Assembly (NCBI RefSeq): GCF_018257515.1
Contig: NZ_JAERJR010000006.1
Coordinates: 124,001 to 188,000, forward strand
Length of the DNA: 64,000 bases
Direction of reading: 5' to 3'
DNA from: Tatumella sp. JGM118
GTDB lineage: Bacteria; Pseudomonadota; Gammaproteobacteria; Enterobacterales; Enterobacteriaceae
Below are positions 27,625-36,591 of the stretch, one piece after another. Made by a program: the position numbers and the translations under genes. Every line of letters begins with the position of its first letter. Within the stretch, counting starts at the first letter, position 1. Below the pieces are notes generated by a model. It ran no database searches. It saw only the letters and a list, made by a program, of their open reading frames with translations, and was not told where the DNA came from.

Positions 27625-28590
27625 TCAGATCTCGAAGTTATAAGGGATGTCCTGGCCGGTGACCGTTTCCCGTGCATTTGCTTTCAGTTCATCCACCGAC
27701 AGGTTCGGGTTACACAGCATCATAAATTGCCACAGATAATCCCGTTGCAACTGACCCCGCTTGACTGCCAGCCAGACGGTGCTGGCAGTAAACAACTGGC
27801 GGACGTCCAGCGCAATCACATCGTCTTCCTGCTCAGACACGGCAGTTTCGGCCACAATCCCGATACCCATGCCCAGTTTGACATAGGTTTTCACCACATC
27901 CGAGTCCTGCGCACTGAGCACAATATCAACTTTCAGACCGGCACTTTCAAACGCCTGATCGATCACCGACCGGCCGGTCATTCCGCTGCGGTAGGTGATT
28001 AACGGCCAGGCAGCCAGGTGCTCCAGAGTAATCTCCTGCAGGTCTGCCAGCGGATGTTGTTTAGGGAGCAGGACCTTATGGTTCCATCTGAACCAGGGAA
28101 ACGCCCGCAGAGTATCGCTGTGTGATAAGACTTCAGAGGCGATACCTAAATCTGCGCTGCCGCCACTGACCATACTGCGGATCTCTTCAGGTGTGCCCTG
28201 ATTCAGCACCACGCGGATATTCGGATATAACTCACGGAACAGTTTTATCTTACCCGGCAGCGAATAACGGGCCTGGGTATGCGTGGTGGCGATGGTCAGT
28301 ACCCCGTCCTGCTGACCGGTGAAGAGCTCCCCTAATCGTTTCGCTTTTCCTGCATCATCCAGTATGCGTTTCGCAATGGTCAGCATCTCTTTACCCGGCC
28401 CGGTCAGACCCAGCATGCGTTTGCCATGGCGAATAAACAGCTCCACACCCAGCTCTTCTTCCAGCTCGCGGATATGGCGACTGATCCCTGACTGAGAGGT
28501 GTATAACGTTTTGGCCACTTCGGTCAGGTTGAACTGGCACCGGGAGGCCTCCCTGATAATTCTTAGCTGCTGGAAGTTCATGTTATTCAC
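27625..28590 (-). CDS. LysR-type regulator of the CysB/Cbl family
   Basis: A 321-residue LysR regulator. The N-terminus MNFQQLRIIREASRCQFNLTEVAKTL and the HTH SQSGISRHIRELEEELG match CysB and Cbl specifically (listed here in pieces of one stretch), and the effector-binding part has TTHTQARYSLP and LVTYRSG-like LITYRSGMTGRS, which in CysB contact sulfate or acetylserine. It is not CysB itself by context: it is divergent from an ABC importer/monooxygenase operon starting at 28890, so it probably activates that operon and perhaps the second one at 37390 under sulfur limitation. The 300-bp divergent region should hold its sites. In E. coli Cbl has the same role for sulfonate genes. Confidence 0.88.
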   Translation of the reverse strand: MNNMNFQQLRIIREASRCQFNLTEVAKTLYTSQSGISRHIRELEEELGVELFIRHGKRMLGLTGPGKEMLTIAKRILDDAGKAKRLGELFTGQQDGVLTIATTHTQARYSLPGKIKLFRELYPNIRVVLNQGTPEEIRSMVSGGSADLGIASEVLSHSDTLRAFPWFRWNHKVLLPKQHPLADLQEITLEHLAAWPLITYRSGMTGRSVIDQAFESAGLKVDIVLSAQDSDVVKTYVKLGMGIGIVAETAVSEQEDDVIALDVRQLFTASTVWLAVKRGQLQRDYLWQFMMLCNPNLSVDELKANARETVTGQDIPYNFEI

Positions 28591-28889
28591 TTTTTTTGCT
28601 TAGGGGTGACCTGGCTAAAATAAAAAAAATTGTCCGGCGGGGTAAATAATTAAAACTTCGCATATATTCCTGAAAGATATATATACAACCCTACAGGTGA
28701 AAAAGATTATTCTGCGGTGAAATAAAAGGTAACACCGCCGGTGAAGGCTGAGAAAAAGTGAAAATGTCCGTACCGGCGCGGTTAGTTCTTTTTCACAAAA
28801 GCTATGTCAATTTTGTTATTTCAACTATGAAAACGGTGGCTCTTATTATGAATTTCCGGTTTCAGAACAGAATAATAAAGAGGCAGTAC

Positions 28890-30521
28890 ATGAGAGGGTT
28901 GAGTTCAGGTCGTTTCAGAAAACATTTACTGGTGACACTGGTACTGGCGTCGTCAGCGGCATGGGCGACGGAGAAACCGGTGCAGGGGGGCACGCTGATT
29001 TACCTTGAGCAGCAAGCACACACTAACCTGTATCCCCCTGCCGGGGGCTTCTATCCGAATGGCGGCATACTGAATCAGATCACCGATAAACTGACCTGGC
29101 AAAACCCGAAAACCCTGGCGATTGAACCCTGGATCGCCGAAAGCTGGAGCAGTAACCCGCAAAAAACCGAATGGACATTTACATTACGGCCGGGGGTGAC
29201 CTTCTCTGACGGTACTCCACTGGATGCCGCCGCAGTCGCTAAAAACTTTGATACCTACGGACTCGGAAATAAAGAAAAACATTTCCCGGTCTCTGAAGTC
29301 ATCAATAATTATGACCACAGTGACGTCATTAATCCGCTGACGGTCCGTTTCTATTTTAAAAAACCGTCGCCCGGCTTTTTACAGGGAACCTCGACGATTG
29401 GTTCCGGACTGGTGTCATTATCGACGCTGAATAAAAACTTCGATCAACTGGGTGATGCCCGCAATATTATTGGCTCCGGTCCGTTCGTGGTGAAATCTGA
29501 AACCCTCGGTCATGAAGTCGACCTGGTCGCCAGGAAAGATTATCACTGGGGACCGGCCAGCGACCCGCATCAGGGACGCGCCTGGCTGGACGGGATTAAA
29601 GTGCTGGTCACTCCGGAAGACGGGGTACGCATCGGTGCCTTACTGGCGGGTCAGGCCGATTTTATTCGTCAGATCCAGGCTTATGATGAAAAACGGGTAG
29701 AAGCGCAACATCTGCCCATCTATGCCGAAGCGACACGGGGAGTGAATGATAGCCTGAGTTTCCGCCCGGATAACCCGCTGGTGGCCGATCTCCGGGTGCG
29801 TCAGGCGCTCTCACTGGCGACCAACCGTCAGCAAATCGTCGAAACCCTGTTCTCCGCGAATTACCCTGCCGCGACCTCGGTGCTGGCGGCGACCGCTTCC
29901 GGATATATCCCGTTACAGGGCCTGCTGAAGTACGATCCGCAGCAGGCAGAAAAACTGCTGGATGAGGCCGGCTGGACGCCAGGCCCTCAGGGTATCCGCC
30001 AGAAAGCCGGAGTTCCGCTGTCATTAAGTGTGCTGGTCTCGCTGCCGCAGCCACAGAACAAACAGGTTTTAGAACTGGTCGCCCGCCAGTGGCGAAAAAT
30101 TGGTGTACTGCTGAATGTCAGGCCTTCGGACGGTGGTTCGTCACTGCTGAAAAATCTGGACCCGTTGAAAGCGCCGCTGACGGTTTCTGAGGTGGGCAGG
30201 GCCGACCCGGATGTACTGAAGAGCATGTTCTATCCCGCAAACCGTGATGCGCTGCTGCAGAAAGGCGGCCAGAGCGATAAGGTTAAATCGTTCCGTGATA
30301 ATACGCTGGATGACCTGCTGTACCGGATTTCGACAGAAACGGATAACGCTCAGCGTCTGAAACTGACCGGTGATGCGCAGCGATATCTGCTGGAAAAGGC
30401 GTATGTGATCCCGATCTTTGAAGAGCCACAGGTGTATGCAGGTGCCACATGGCTGAAAGGGATGCGCTTTGAAGCGGTCGGCCGGCCATCGTTCTACGAT
30501 GCCTGGTTAGATAAGAAATAA
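28890..30521 (+). CDS. Periplasmic substrate-binding protein, peptide/opine (family 5) ABC importer
   Basis: A 543-residue family-5 solute-binding protein, first gene of a six-gene operon. The ATG at 28890 has AAGAGG seven bases upstream and starts a clear signal peptide (KHLLVTLVLASSAAWA); the frame is open to 28758 but the extra 44 residues look non-coding. The mature part contains GGTLIYLEQQAHTNLYPP, ITDKLTWQNPKT and WTFTLRPGVTFSDGTPLD, standard for the family. It resembles the SBP family typified by Klebsiella KPN_01854, which I recall as a conserved partner of a luciferase-like monooxygenase and CMD proteins, exactly the neighbours here. The ligand is unknown; the CysB-like regulator suggests an organosulfur compound. 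Confidence 0.85.
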   Translation: MRGLSSGRFRKHLLVTLVLASSAAWATEKPVQGGTLIYLEQQAHTNLYPPAGGFYPNGGILNQITDKLTWQNPKTLAIEPWIAESWSSNPQKTEWTFTLRPGVTFSDGTPLDAAAVAKNFDTYGLGNKEKHFPVSEVINNYDHSDVINPLTVRFYFKKPSPGFLQGTSTIGSGLVSLSTLNKNFDQLGDARNIIGSGPFVVKSETLGHEVDLVARKDYHWGPASDPHQGRAWLDGIKVLVTPEDGVRIGALLAGQADFIRQIQAYDEKRVEAQHLPIYAEATRGVNDSLSFRPDNPLVADLRVRQALSLATNRQQIVETLFSANYPAATSVLAATASGYIPLQGLLKYDPQQAEKLLDEAGWTPGPQGIRQKAGVPLSLSVLVSLPQPQNKQVLELVARQWRKIGVLLNVRPSDGGSSLLKNLDPLKAPLTVSEVGRADPDVLKSMFYPANRDALLQKGGQSDKVKSFRDNTLDDLLYRISTETDNAQRLKLTGDAQRYLLEKAYVIPIFEEPQVYAGATWLKGMRFEAVGRPSFYDAWLDKK

Positions 30522-30535
30522 ACGGAGGCGAGGCG

Positions 30536-31477
30536 ATGGGACGCTATGTACTGCAACGGCTGGCACAGGGGCTTCTGGTGCTCTGGGCCGCCTGGACTCT
30601 GTCATTTATTTTGCTGCAGTTACTGCCCGGCGATGCGGTGATGATTAAGTTCCTCGACCCGTCACTGGGGCTCAGTGCAGAGCAGATAGATCAGATGCGT
30701 AAGGTGTACGGTGAAGGTGTGCCTGTCTGGCAGCAGTACTTCTCAGCGCTGGCAGCGGTATTACATGGCAACCTCGGCTACTCGGTACAGCTCGGGGTTC
30801 CGGTAACGCAGGTGCTGGCGAGCAACTTTCCGCAAACCCTGAAACTGGTGATCCCGGGATTTCTTCTGGCGCTGATCCTGGGGCCAGGCCTGGCCATTCT
30901 CGCCGCACTGCCGGGATTACACCTGTTACGGAATGCATTGCTCTCCGTGCCGTCGCTGCTGGTTTCCCTGCCGGTGTTCTGGACAGGGATCGTGTTGATC
31001 CAGATCTTTTCGTTTCAGTTGCACTGGGTCTCGGTTATCGATCCCTCGCCGATCGGTGGCATGATCCTGCCGGTGATCACGCTGGCGATCCCGATAGCGG
31101 CACCGCTGGCACAGATCTTTTTGCGCAGTATTGATCAGGTCCGGACTCAACCGTTTATTGCCGCGGCCCGGTCGCGGGGGCTCAGCCAGTTACGGGTACT
31201 GTTCCGCCACGTATTACGCAATGCCAGCCTGCCGTTACTCACCGTCGCCGGCCTGTTACTGGGAGAGCTGATTGCCGGAGCCCTGGTCACGGAAACGGTG
31301 TTTGGCCTGAACGGACTGGGCGAAGTGACACAACAGGCCGTGAATGCGCAGGATGTGAATGTTCTGCAGGCGGTGGTGATGATTTCTGCTCTGGCGTATG
31401 TCGTGATCAATCTGCTGGCCGACCTGGTCACGCCGCTACTCGACCCGCGTCTGAAAACAGCCTACAGAGGTAGATAA
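30536..31477 (+). CDS. ABC importer permease, DppB type
   Basis: A 313-residue inner-membrane permease of the DppB/OppB branch with six predicted segments. Family hallmarks are the N-terminal TLSFILLQLLPGD, the cytoplasmic-loop EAA-type motif FIAAARSRGLSQLRVLFRHVLRNA (seen in part) and the C-terminal DLVTPLLDPRL. It follows the binding protein gene by 14 bp and overlaps the next permease gene by one base (TAATG), so it is co-transcribed. It forms the translocation channel with the DppC-type partner. Confidence 0.88.
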   Translation: MGRYVLQRLAQGLLVLWAAWTLSFILLQLLPGDAVMIKFLDPSLGLSAEQIDQMRKVYGEGVPVWQQYFSALAAVLHGNLGYSVQLGVPVTQVLASNFPQTLKLVIPGFLLALILGPGLAILAALPGLHLLRNALLSVPSLLVSLPVFWTGIVLIQIFSFQLHWVSVIDPSPIGGMILPVITLAIPIAAPLAQIFLRSIDQVRTQPFIAAARSRGLSQLRVLFRHVLRNASLPLLTVAGLLLGELIAGALVTETVFGLNGLGEVTQQAVNAQDVNVLQAVVMISALAYVVINLLADLVTPLLDPRLKTAYRGR

Positions 31478-32331
31478 TGAGTCTGACAGAAACGCTTCGA
31501 CTGCCCTCCCGTCGGCCCGGAAAAAGCCTGCGACTCCGGCGTCTCCGGCCGGGCGTGTGGCTGGCCTGCGCCCTTATCCTGCTTGCCATTCTGGCGGCGA
31601 TTTTTCCGCAGCTTTTTACCCATTACGATCCTGATAGCGGGGTGCCCGGCATACAACTGACACCGCCCGACCGCCATCACTGGCTGGGGACCGATCAGCT
31701 GGGTCGTGATCTCTACAGCCGGATCATCTACGGTGCCCGCTGGTCGCTGTCGGCGGCGAGTGCCGCGGTCGGTGTCGGTCTGGTGGTGGGGTCTCTGGGC
31801 GGGATGCTGGCGGCCTTCAGCGGACGCACGACCGAAACTCTGACCATGCGGCTGGTGGACGTACTGTTATCCATCCCTGCGTTACTGCTGTCGCTGAGTA
31901 TCATTATTCTGCTGGGGGCAGGGACGTTACATGCGGCGCTGGCCGTGGGCTGTGCTTCCGTAGCGCATTTCGCCCGCTTATCCCGGGCCGAGGTGCTGCG
32001 CATCCGGCAACAGGACTATATCGAAGCCGCCTTCGGTAGCGGCGGCCGTTTCCTGGCGGTCTTTTTCCGCCATGTGTTACCGAATGCCTTACCGAATATT
32101 CTGGCTTTTTCGGCCCTGCAATTCGGTCAGGCCATCCTGGCCTTATCGACCCTCAGCTTCCTGGGGTTTGGCAGTCCGCCGCCGATCCCTGAATGGGGAC
32201 TGCTGATCGCTGAAGGCCGGAATTATCTGGCGACGGCCTGGTGGCTGACCGTCTTCCCGGGCGTGGTGGTGATCGGCATCGTACTGGCGACCAACCGTAT
32301 CAGCCGTGCATTATCAGGAGAAAATCTATGA
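31477..32331 (+). CDS. ABC importer permease, DppC type
   Basis: A 284-residue permease of the DppC/OppC branch. It shows the typical HHWLGTDQLGRDLYSR segment after the first membrane helix, the EAA motif around DYIEAAFGSGG and the C-terminal LSFLGFGSPPPIPEWG. The N-terminal 30 residues are arginine-rich and cytoplasmic. The start shares a base with the previous stop and the stop overlaps the ATPase start (ATGA). Confidence 0.88.
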   Translation: MSLTETLRLPSRRPGKSLRLRRLRPGVWLACALILLAILAAIFPQLFTHYDPDSGVPGIQLTPPDRHHWLGTDQLGRDLYSRIIYGARWSLSAASAAVGVGLVVGSLGGMLAAFSGRTTETLTMRLVDVLLSIPALLLSLSIIILLGAGTLHAALAVGCASVAHFARLSRAEVLRIRQQDYIEAAFGSGGRFLAVFFRHVLPNALPNILAFSALQFGQAILALSTLSFLGFGSPPPIPEWGLLIAEGRNYLATAWWLTVFPGVVVIGIVLATNRISRALSGENL

Positions 32332-33956
32332 CGGGATCCACACTGCCGGTACTGCAATTAGATCACCTGTCGCTGGCTTATCGCACAGAGCAGGGCTGGA
32401 ATGAGACGGTTCATCAGGTCAGTCTGACGATCGGTGCCGGAGAAATGCTGGCGGTGGTGGGCGAATCCGGTTCCGGTAAAACCACCACCGCCCAGGCGGT
32501 GATCGGCCTGTTACCGGATAATGGCCGCCGGACCGGCGGACGGATCCTGTTTCAGGGAGAAGATATCAGCCAGTGGTCTTCACGCCGGCTTGACGGACTG
32601 CGCGGGTCGCAGATATCACTGATCCCGCAGGACCCGGGAAACTCACTGAATCCGCTGAAAACCCTCGGTGACCAGCTGAGCGAAGTGCTGCAATCGGGCG
32701 GAGCGCGTTTGTCGCGAAAAGAGCGTGAGCAACAGGCGATCGGCTTGTTTACCCGTGTCGGCCTCAGCCATCCGGAGCAGCGTCTCTCTCAGTATCCGCA
32801 TCAGCTTTCCGGGGGCATGAAGCAACGGGTACTGATTGCGATGGCCATCGCGCTGAAACCGGCGCTGATCATTGCCGATGAGCCGACCAGTGCGCTGGAT
32901 GTGACCGTTCAGAAACGCATTATGACCCTTATCGATGAGCTGCGACAGGAATACGGAACGGCCGTTCTGTTTGTGACGCACGATCTGGCGCTGGCGGCAG
33001 AGCATGCCGACCGGCTGGTGGTGTTCCGTGGCGGTAAATTACTGGAGCAGGGGCCGGTGGCAGACGTTATCCGGCAGCCGGCGCATCCCTATACGGCACA
33101 GTTACTGGCCGATGTGATCGCGAATACGGCCTCGACTGCCCCGGAGCCGGCCGGCGACGCGGATCCGTCCCCGGTCATCCGTATGCAGGGGGTCAGTAAA
33201 CAATTCGCACTGAGCCGTCAGCAGCCACTGCAGGTGCTGAATAATATTTCGCTCACGGTCCGGCGCGGGACAACCCATGCGCTGGTCGGGGAATCGGGCT
33301 CAGGGAAGACGACCCTCGCGCGGATCCTGCTGGGTTTTGAGCAGGCGGACAGCGGGGAGATCCGGATCAGCGATTCTCATACACAGGCATTAACGGCCGA
33401 AGGCTGGCGACAGTTGCGCCGCAAGATCCAGTTTGTGTATCAGAACCCGTTTTCTTCACTGGATCCGCGCCAGAGCCTGTTCTCCGTGATCGAGGAACCG
33501 CTGCTGAATTTTCATACCCTGACCCGTGAACAGCGAAAAGCGCAGGTGATCGCCGTGGCCAGGCAGGTTGCACTGGACCCGGGATTACTCTCACGGCGGC
33601 CACAGCAGCTGTCGGGAGGACAGCGGCAGCGGGTCGCGATAGCCCGCGCGCTGGTGCTGCAACCGGAAATCCTGGTGCTGGATGAAGCCACCTCGGCCCT
33701 GGATGTCACGGTTCAGTCACAGATCCTTGCACTGCTGGCCGAACTGCAGCAAACACTGGCACTGACCTATCTGTTTATTACCCACGATCTGCAGGTGGTC
33801 AGACGTATTGCTCACCAGGTGACAGTATTAAAAGGTGGCGAAGTGGTCGAACAGGGGACAACGGCTAAGATTTTTACTGCACCGGAGACGGACTATACAC
33901 AGCAACTGATTGCTGCGATCCCATCCTTTACCCGTCGTCAGGAGGTCACTGTATGA
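32328..33956 (+). CDS. ABC importer ATP-binding protein, fused DppD-DppF type
   Basis: A 542-residue protein with two complete ABC ATPase domains in one chain, like GsiA. First domain: Walker A GESGSGKTT, signature LSGGMKQRV, Walker B LIIADEPTSALD. Second domain: GESGSGKTT, LSGGQRQRV and LVLDEATSALD. The aspartate after Walker B and the switch histidines (FVTHDL, FITHDL) are present in both. I start at the ATG of 32328, which overlaps the upstream stop; the frame from 32241 runs inside the permease gene. It powers uptake through the two permeases. Confidence 0.9.
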   Translation: MTGSTLPVLQLDHLSLAYRTEQGWNETVHQVSLTIGAGEMLAVVGESGSGKTTTAQAVIGLLPDNGRRTGGRILFQGEDISQWSSRRLDGLRGSQISLIPQDPGNSLNPLKTLGDQLSEVLQSGGARLSRKEREQQAIGLFTRVGLSHPEQRLSQYPHQLSGGMKQRVLIAMAIALKPALIIADEPTSALDVTVQKRIMTLIDELRQEYGTAVLFVTHDLALAAEHADRLVVFRGGKLLEQGPVADVIRQPAHPYTAQLLADVIANTASTAPEPAGDADPSPVIRMQGVSKQFALSRQQPLQVLNNISLTVRRGTTHALVGESGSGKTTLARILLGFEQADSGEIRISDSHTQALTAEGWRQLRRKIQFVYQNPFSSLDPRQSLFSVIEEPLLNFHTLTREQRKAQVIAVARQVALDPGLLSRRPQQLSGGQRQRVAIARALVLQPEILVLDEATSALDVTVQSQILALLAELQQTLALTYLFITHDLQVVRRIAHQVTVLKGGEVVEQGTTAKIFTAPETDYTQQLIAAIPSFTRRQEVTV

Positions 33957-34978
33957 CGCAGAAACGTATTGGTTTTTTCACCCGGCTGCTGGATAAAGCG
34001 CCTGCGGCAGAGCGCTACCGCCTGGCGACAGAGCAGATCCGCTATGCTGAAGCGCTGGGATTTGAAAGTGCCTGGGTAGCCCAGCATCATTTCCATGAAC
34101 AGGAAGGCGGCTTACCCTCACCGCTGGTCTTCCTGGCCCACGCCGGTGCTCATACCTCGAAGATCCGGCTGGGCACCGGCATCATTACCCTGCCGATGGA
34201 AAATGCGCTGCGGGTGGCAGAAGATGCTGCTGTCACGGATCTGCTGACCGGCGGCCGGCTGGAACTGGGCCTCGGATCCGGCGGTACCCCCGGCTCCTTT
34301 GCGCCTTTCGGGCTGACGTTTGAACAGCGCAGTGCGGCCTTTGCCGCAAACCTTGCCACCCTGACCCGGGCATGGCAGGGAGGTGCTTTAGCGGGAACGG
34401 ATAACCATCTGTATCCGGCGGCTCAGGGGTTGAATGACAGGATCTGGATTGCGACCTTTTCTCCGGAAGGTGCTGCCCGCGCCGGAAAAGCCGGTCACGG
34501 ACTGATGTTATCCCGCACCCAGCCACGTCCGGCCGGGCAGCCATCATTGCCGCTGGATGCGCTGCAAAACCCGGTGATCGATGCGTATCTGGAGGCGCTG
34601 CCGGTAGGTATTGCTCCCCGTATTCTGGCATCACGGACCGCCTTTGTGGCGGATGACCGGCATTATGCCCGAAAAGTGGCGCTGCCCGGGCTGACCGCAC
34701 AGGCCGAAAGCTACCGCAAGGCGGGTCATCAGTTACGGGGCGACACACTGGATGATTTTATCGGTCAGTTTGATGCCCATATCGGTGACCCTCCGGATGT
34801 GCTGTCGTCGCTGTTAGCTGACAGTAGCCTGTCACGGGTCACCGATATCTCCTTCCAGGTCCATTCCGTGGAACCGGAACATCAGGATGTGCTGCGTTCG
34901 CTGGAACTGATATCCCGTTATATCGCCCCGGTATTACGTCAGTCTGCGGCCACCTTACAGCCAGAGAGGATAGCATGA
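33953..34978 (+). CDS. Luciferase-like FMN-dependent monooxygenase (KPN_01858-type)
   Basis: A 341-residue bacterial-luciferase-like TIM-barrel protein. Characteristic stretches are IGFFTRLLD at strand 1, ESAWVAQHHFHEQEGGLPSP, IRLGTGIITLPMENALRVAED and GRLELGLGSGGTPG. Such enzymes use reduced FMN and oxygen to cleave C-S or C-N bonds or oxidise organosulfur compounds. It fits the family I remember as KPN_01858, whose members occur with this type of ABC importer. The start overlaps the ATPase gene by 4 bp. No flavin reductase gene is visible nearby, so one must be supplied from elsewhere. Confidence 0.85.
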   Translation: MTQKRIGFFTRLLDKAPAAERYRLATEQIRYAEALGFESAWVAQHHFHEQEGGLPSPLVFLAHAGAHTSKIRLGTGIITLPMENALRVAEDAAVTDLLTGGRLELGLGSGGTPGSFAPFGLTFEQRSAAFAANLATLTRAWQGGALAGTDNHLYPAAQGLNDRIWIATFSPEGAARAGKAGHGLMLSRTQPRPAGQPSLPLDALQNPVIDAYLEALPVGIAPRILASRTAFVADDRHYARKVALPGLTAQAESYRKAGHQLRGDTLDDFIGQFDAHIGDPPDVLSSLLADSSLSRVTDISFQVHSVEPEHQDVLRSLELISRYIAPVLRQSAATLQPERIA

Positions 34979-36129
34979 GCGAAACTCACGATTTGATTGA
35001 TGAACTGTCGGCCATTTCTGCCGGGTCTGAGCTGGCAGAAAGCCGAAAATTCCGGGCGGCGGCCACAGAGCATACCCGGGGCAGCTATCAGGCCCTGTTC
35101 AGCACCGGCAGTGATACTTTCCCGTTGCCCCTTCGTGCGGCGATTGCCGCACAGGTGGCCGACTGGCACCAGTCTGCCGGGCTGTTACAGCACTATCTGC
35201 GGCGGACGGACGGGGACGTAGATCCGCAACGTCTGAGCAGTGCGCTGAGTTTTGCCCGCAGGCTGACGTTTCAGCCGGTAGCCGCCACCCCGGCGGATCT
35301 CGCGGAGTTGCAGCAGGCTGGATGGCAGCCCGATGAGATTATTACTCTGGCGCAACTGGTCTCGTTTGTCAGTTTCCAGAGCCGCCTGATCCACGGATTC
35401 ACTTTGCTGGAGTCGCTGACGACCCCGACAGAGCCTGTGCCGGCAGACCCCTTACCGGCGCCGGTCACGGCCGGGCGCTGGCACACTCAGTCCCACACCG
35501 CGGGACACCGGCCCGCGCCTCTCGCATTTACCCGCAAACAGCTGGGCTGGGAACCCTGGCTGCCGGCAAAACCGTTCAGCGATTTCAGTCCGCAGGGGCA
35601 GGAGAGTCTGATCAGGTTTGGTCATCAGGATTCGGATTATTTTAGGCTGCTCGGACGGGATCAGCCGGTCCTGGAACAGCGTACCCTGACCGACAAAGGT
35701 ATCTTTTACACTCACGGAGGGCTCCCCCGCGCTGAACGTGAGCTGGCCGCCACGGTGGTCAGTAAAGTGAATGGCTGCATCTACTGTGCATCGGTGCACG
35801 CCCGCAAAGCGAGCCAGCTTTCAAAATTACAGGATGAAGTGGCGTTACTGTTGCAGGTGCAGCCCGGAGACCCGTTATCTGACGGGCAGTCTGCACGCTG
35901 GCAGGCGGAAATTGAGGCCGTTGCCGCCTTATCCCTGACACCGCCACAACTCACCACGGCACATCTGCAGGCACTGCAACGCTTACCGCTGAGTACGCTG
36001 GAAATGACCGATCTGATTCAGGCGACGGCCTTTTTTGCCTGGGCTAACCGCCTGATGCTGACACTGGGCGAACCCTTTATCCCGGCAGAGGTAGCCACAC
36101 CTGCCACTGAGAAGCGCACCAGCGCCTGA
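34975..36129 (+). CDS. Fused CMD/alkylhydroperoxidase (AhpD-like) protein
   Basis: A 384-residue protein joining two carboxymuconolactone-decarboxylase-type modules. The N-terminal half (about 1-150) resembles the CMD Avi_7170 family. The C-terminal half (about 190-365) resembles the alkylhydroperoxidase-like Avi_7169 family and holds the redox pair C268-x-x-C271 in GCIYCASVHARKAS. In other genomes I recall these as two separate genes beside the same luciferase-like enzyme, so this looks like a fusion. A role in reducing a peroxide by-product of the monooxygenase is possible but inferred. It is the last gene of the operon (start overlaps by 4 bp), and its 3' end is partly duplicated just downstream. 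Confidence 0.8.
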   Translation: MSETHDLIDELSAISAGSELAESRKFRAAATEHTRGSYQALFSTGSDTFPLPLRAAIAAQVADWHQSAGLLQHYLRRTDGDVDPQRLSSALSFARRLTFQPVAATPADLAELQQAGWQPDEIITLAQLVSFVSFQSRLIHGFTLLESLTTPTEPVPADPLPAPVTAGRWHTQSHTAGHRPAPLAFTRKQLGWEPWLPAKPFSDFSPQGQESLIRFGHQDSDYFRLLGRDQPVLEQRTLTDKGIFYTHGGLPRAERELAATVVSKVNGCIYCASVHARKASQLSKLQDEVALLLQVQPGDPLSDGQSARWQAEIEAVAALSLTPPQLTTAHLQALQRLPLSTLEMTDLIQATAFFAWANRLMLTLGEPFIPAEVATPATEKRTSA

Positions 36130-36400
36130 CGATGGACCCGGCCAGGGAAGGCCGGGGCTCTGCCAAAACTTTCTGCAGTCGCTGGTAACGGTTACCGCTG
36201 AGCCCCCCGGAAATGACCGATCTGATTCAGGCGACGGCCTTTTTTGCCCGGGCTAACCGCCTGATGCGGATCCCGGGTGAACCCTTTATCCCCGCAGAGG
36301 TTGCCACACCTGCCACTGAGAAGCGCACCAGCGCCTGACGATGGACCCGGCAAGGGAAAGCCGGGGCTCTGCCAAAACTTTCTGCAGTCGCTGGTAACGG
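35983..36400. repeat. 209-bp tandem duplication over the end of the CMD gene
   Basis: Two head-to-tail copies with a period of 209 bp (35983-36191 and 36192-36400), spanning the last 49 or so codons of the CMD gene, its stop and about 60 bp after it, including a CCGGC-type hairpin. The copies differ at a modest number of positions, so the event is not very recent. Confidence 0.9.
36192..36338 (+). pseudogene. Duplicated C-terminal fragment of the CMD gene
   Basis: The second repeat copy carries an out-of-context 3' fragment: EMTDLIQATAFFARANRLM through TEKRTSA then TGA, with no start of its own. Substitutions such as CTG to CGG for the Leu after NRLM show relaxed selection. Confidence 0.85.
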
Positions 36401-36591
36401 GTTCTGTCACATTCCTCCGGCAAATCAGCCACCATTGCTCAGCACAGATTTCAGCAAGCCCGCCGGGCAACGATTTTGCCGGAGGATGCTCATCACCAGG
36501 CCTGTAACGACGCCTTTCTGCGACAGAACTGTTAAACGTCGGGCAGACCGCTTATCATCCGCAGTCACCTTTACCCCTTTGCGGAGAGACT

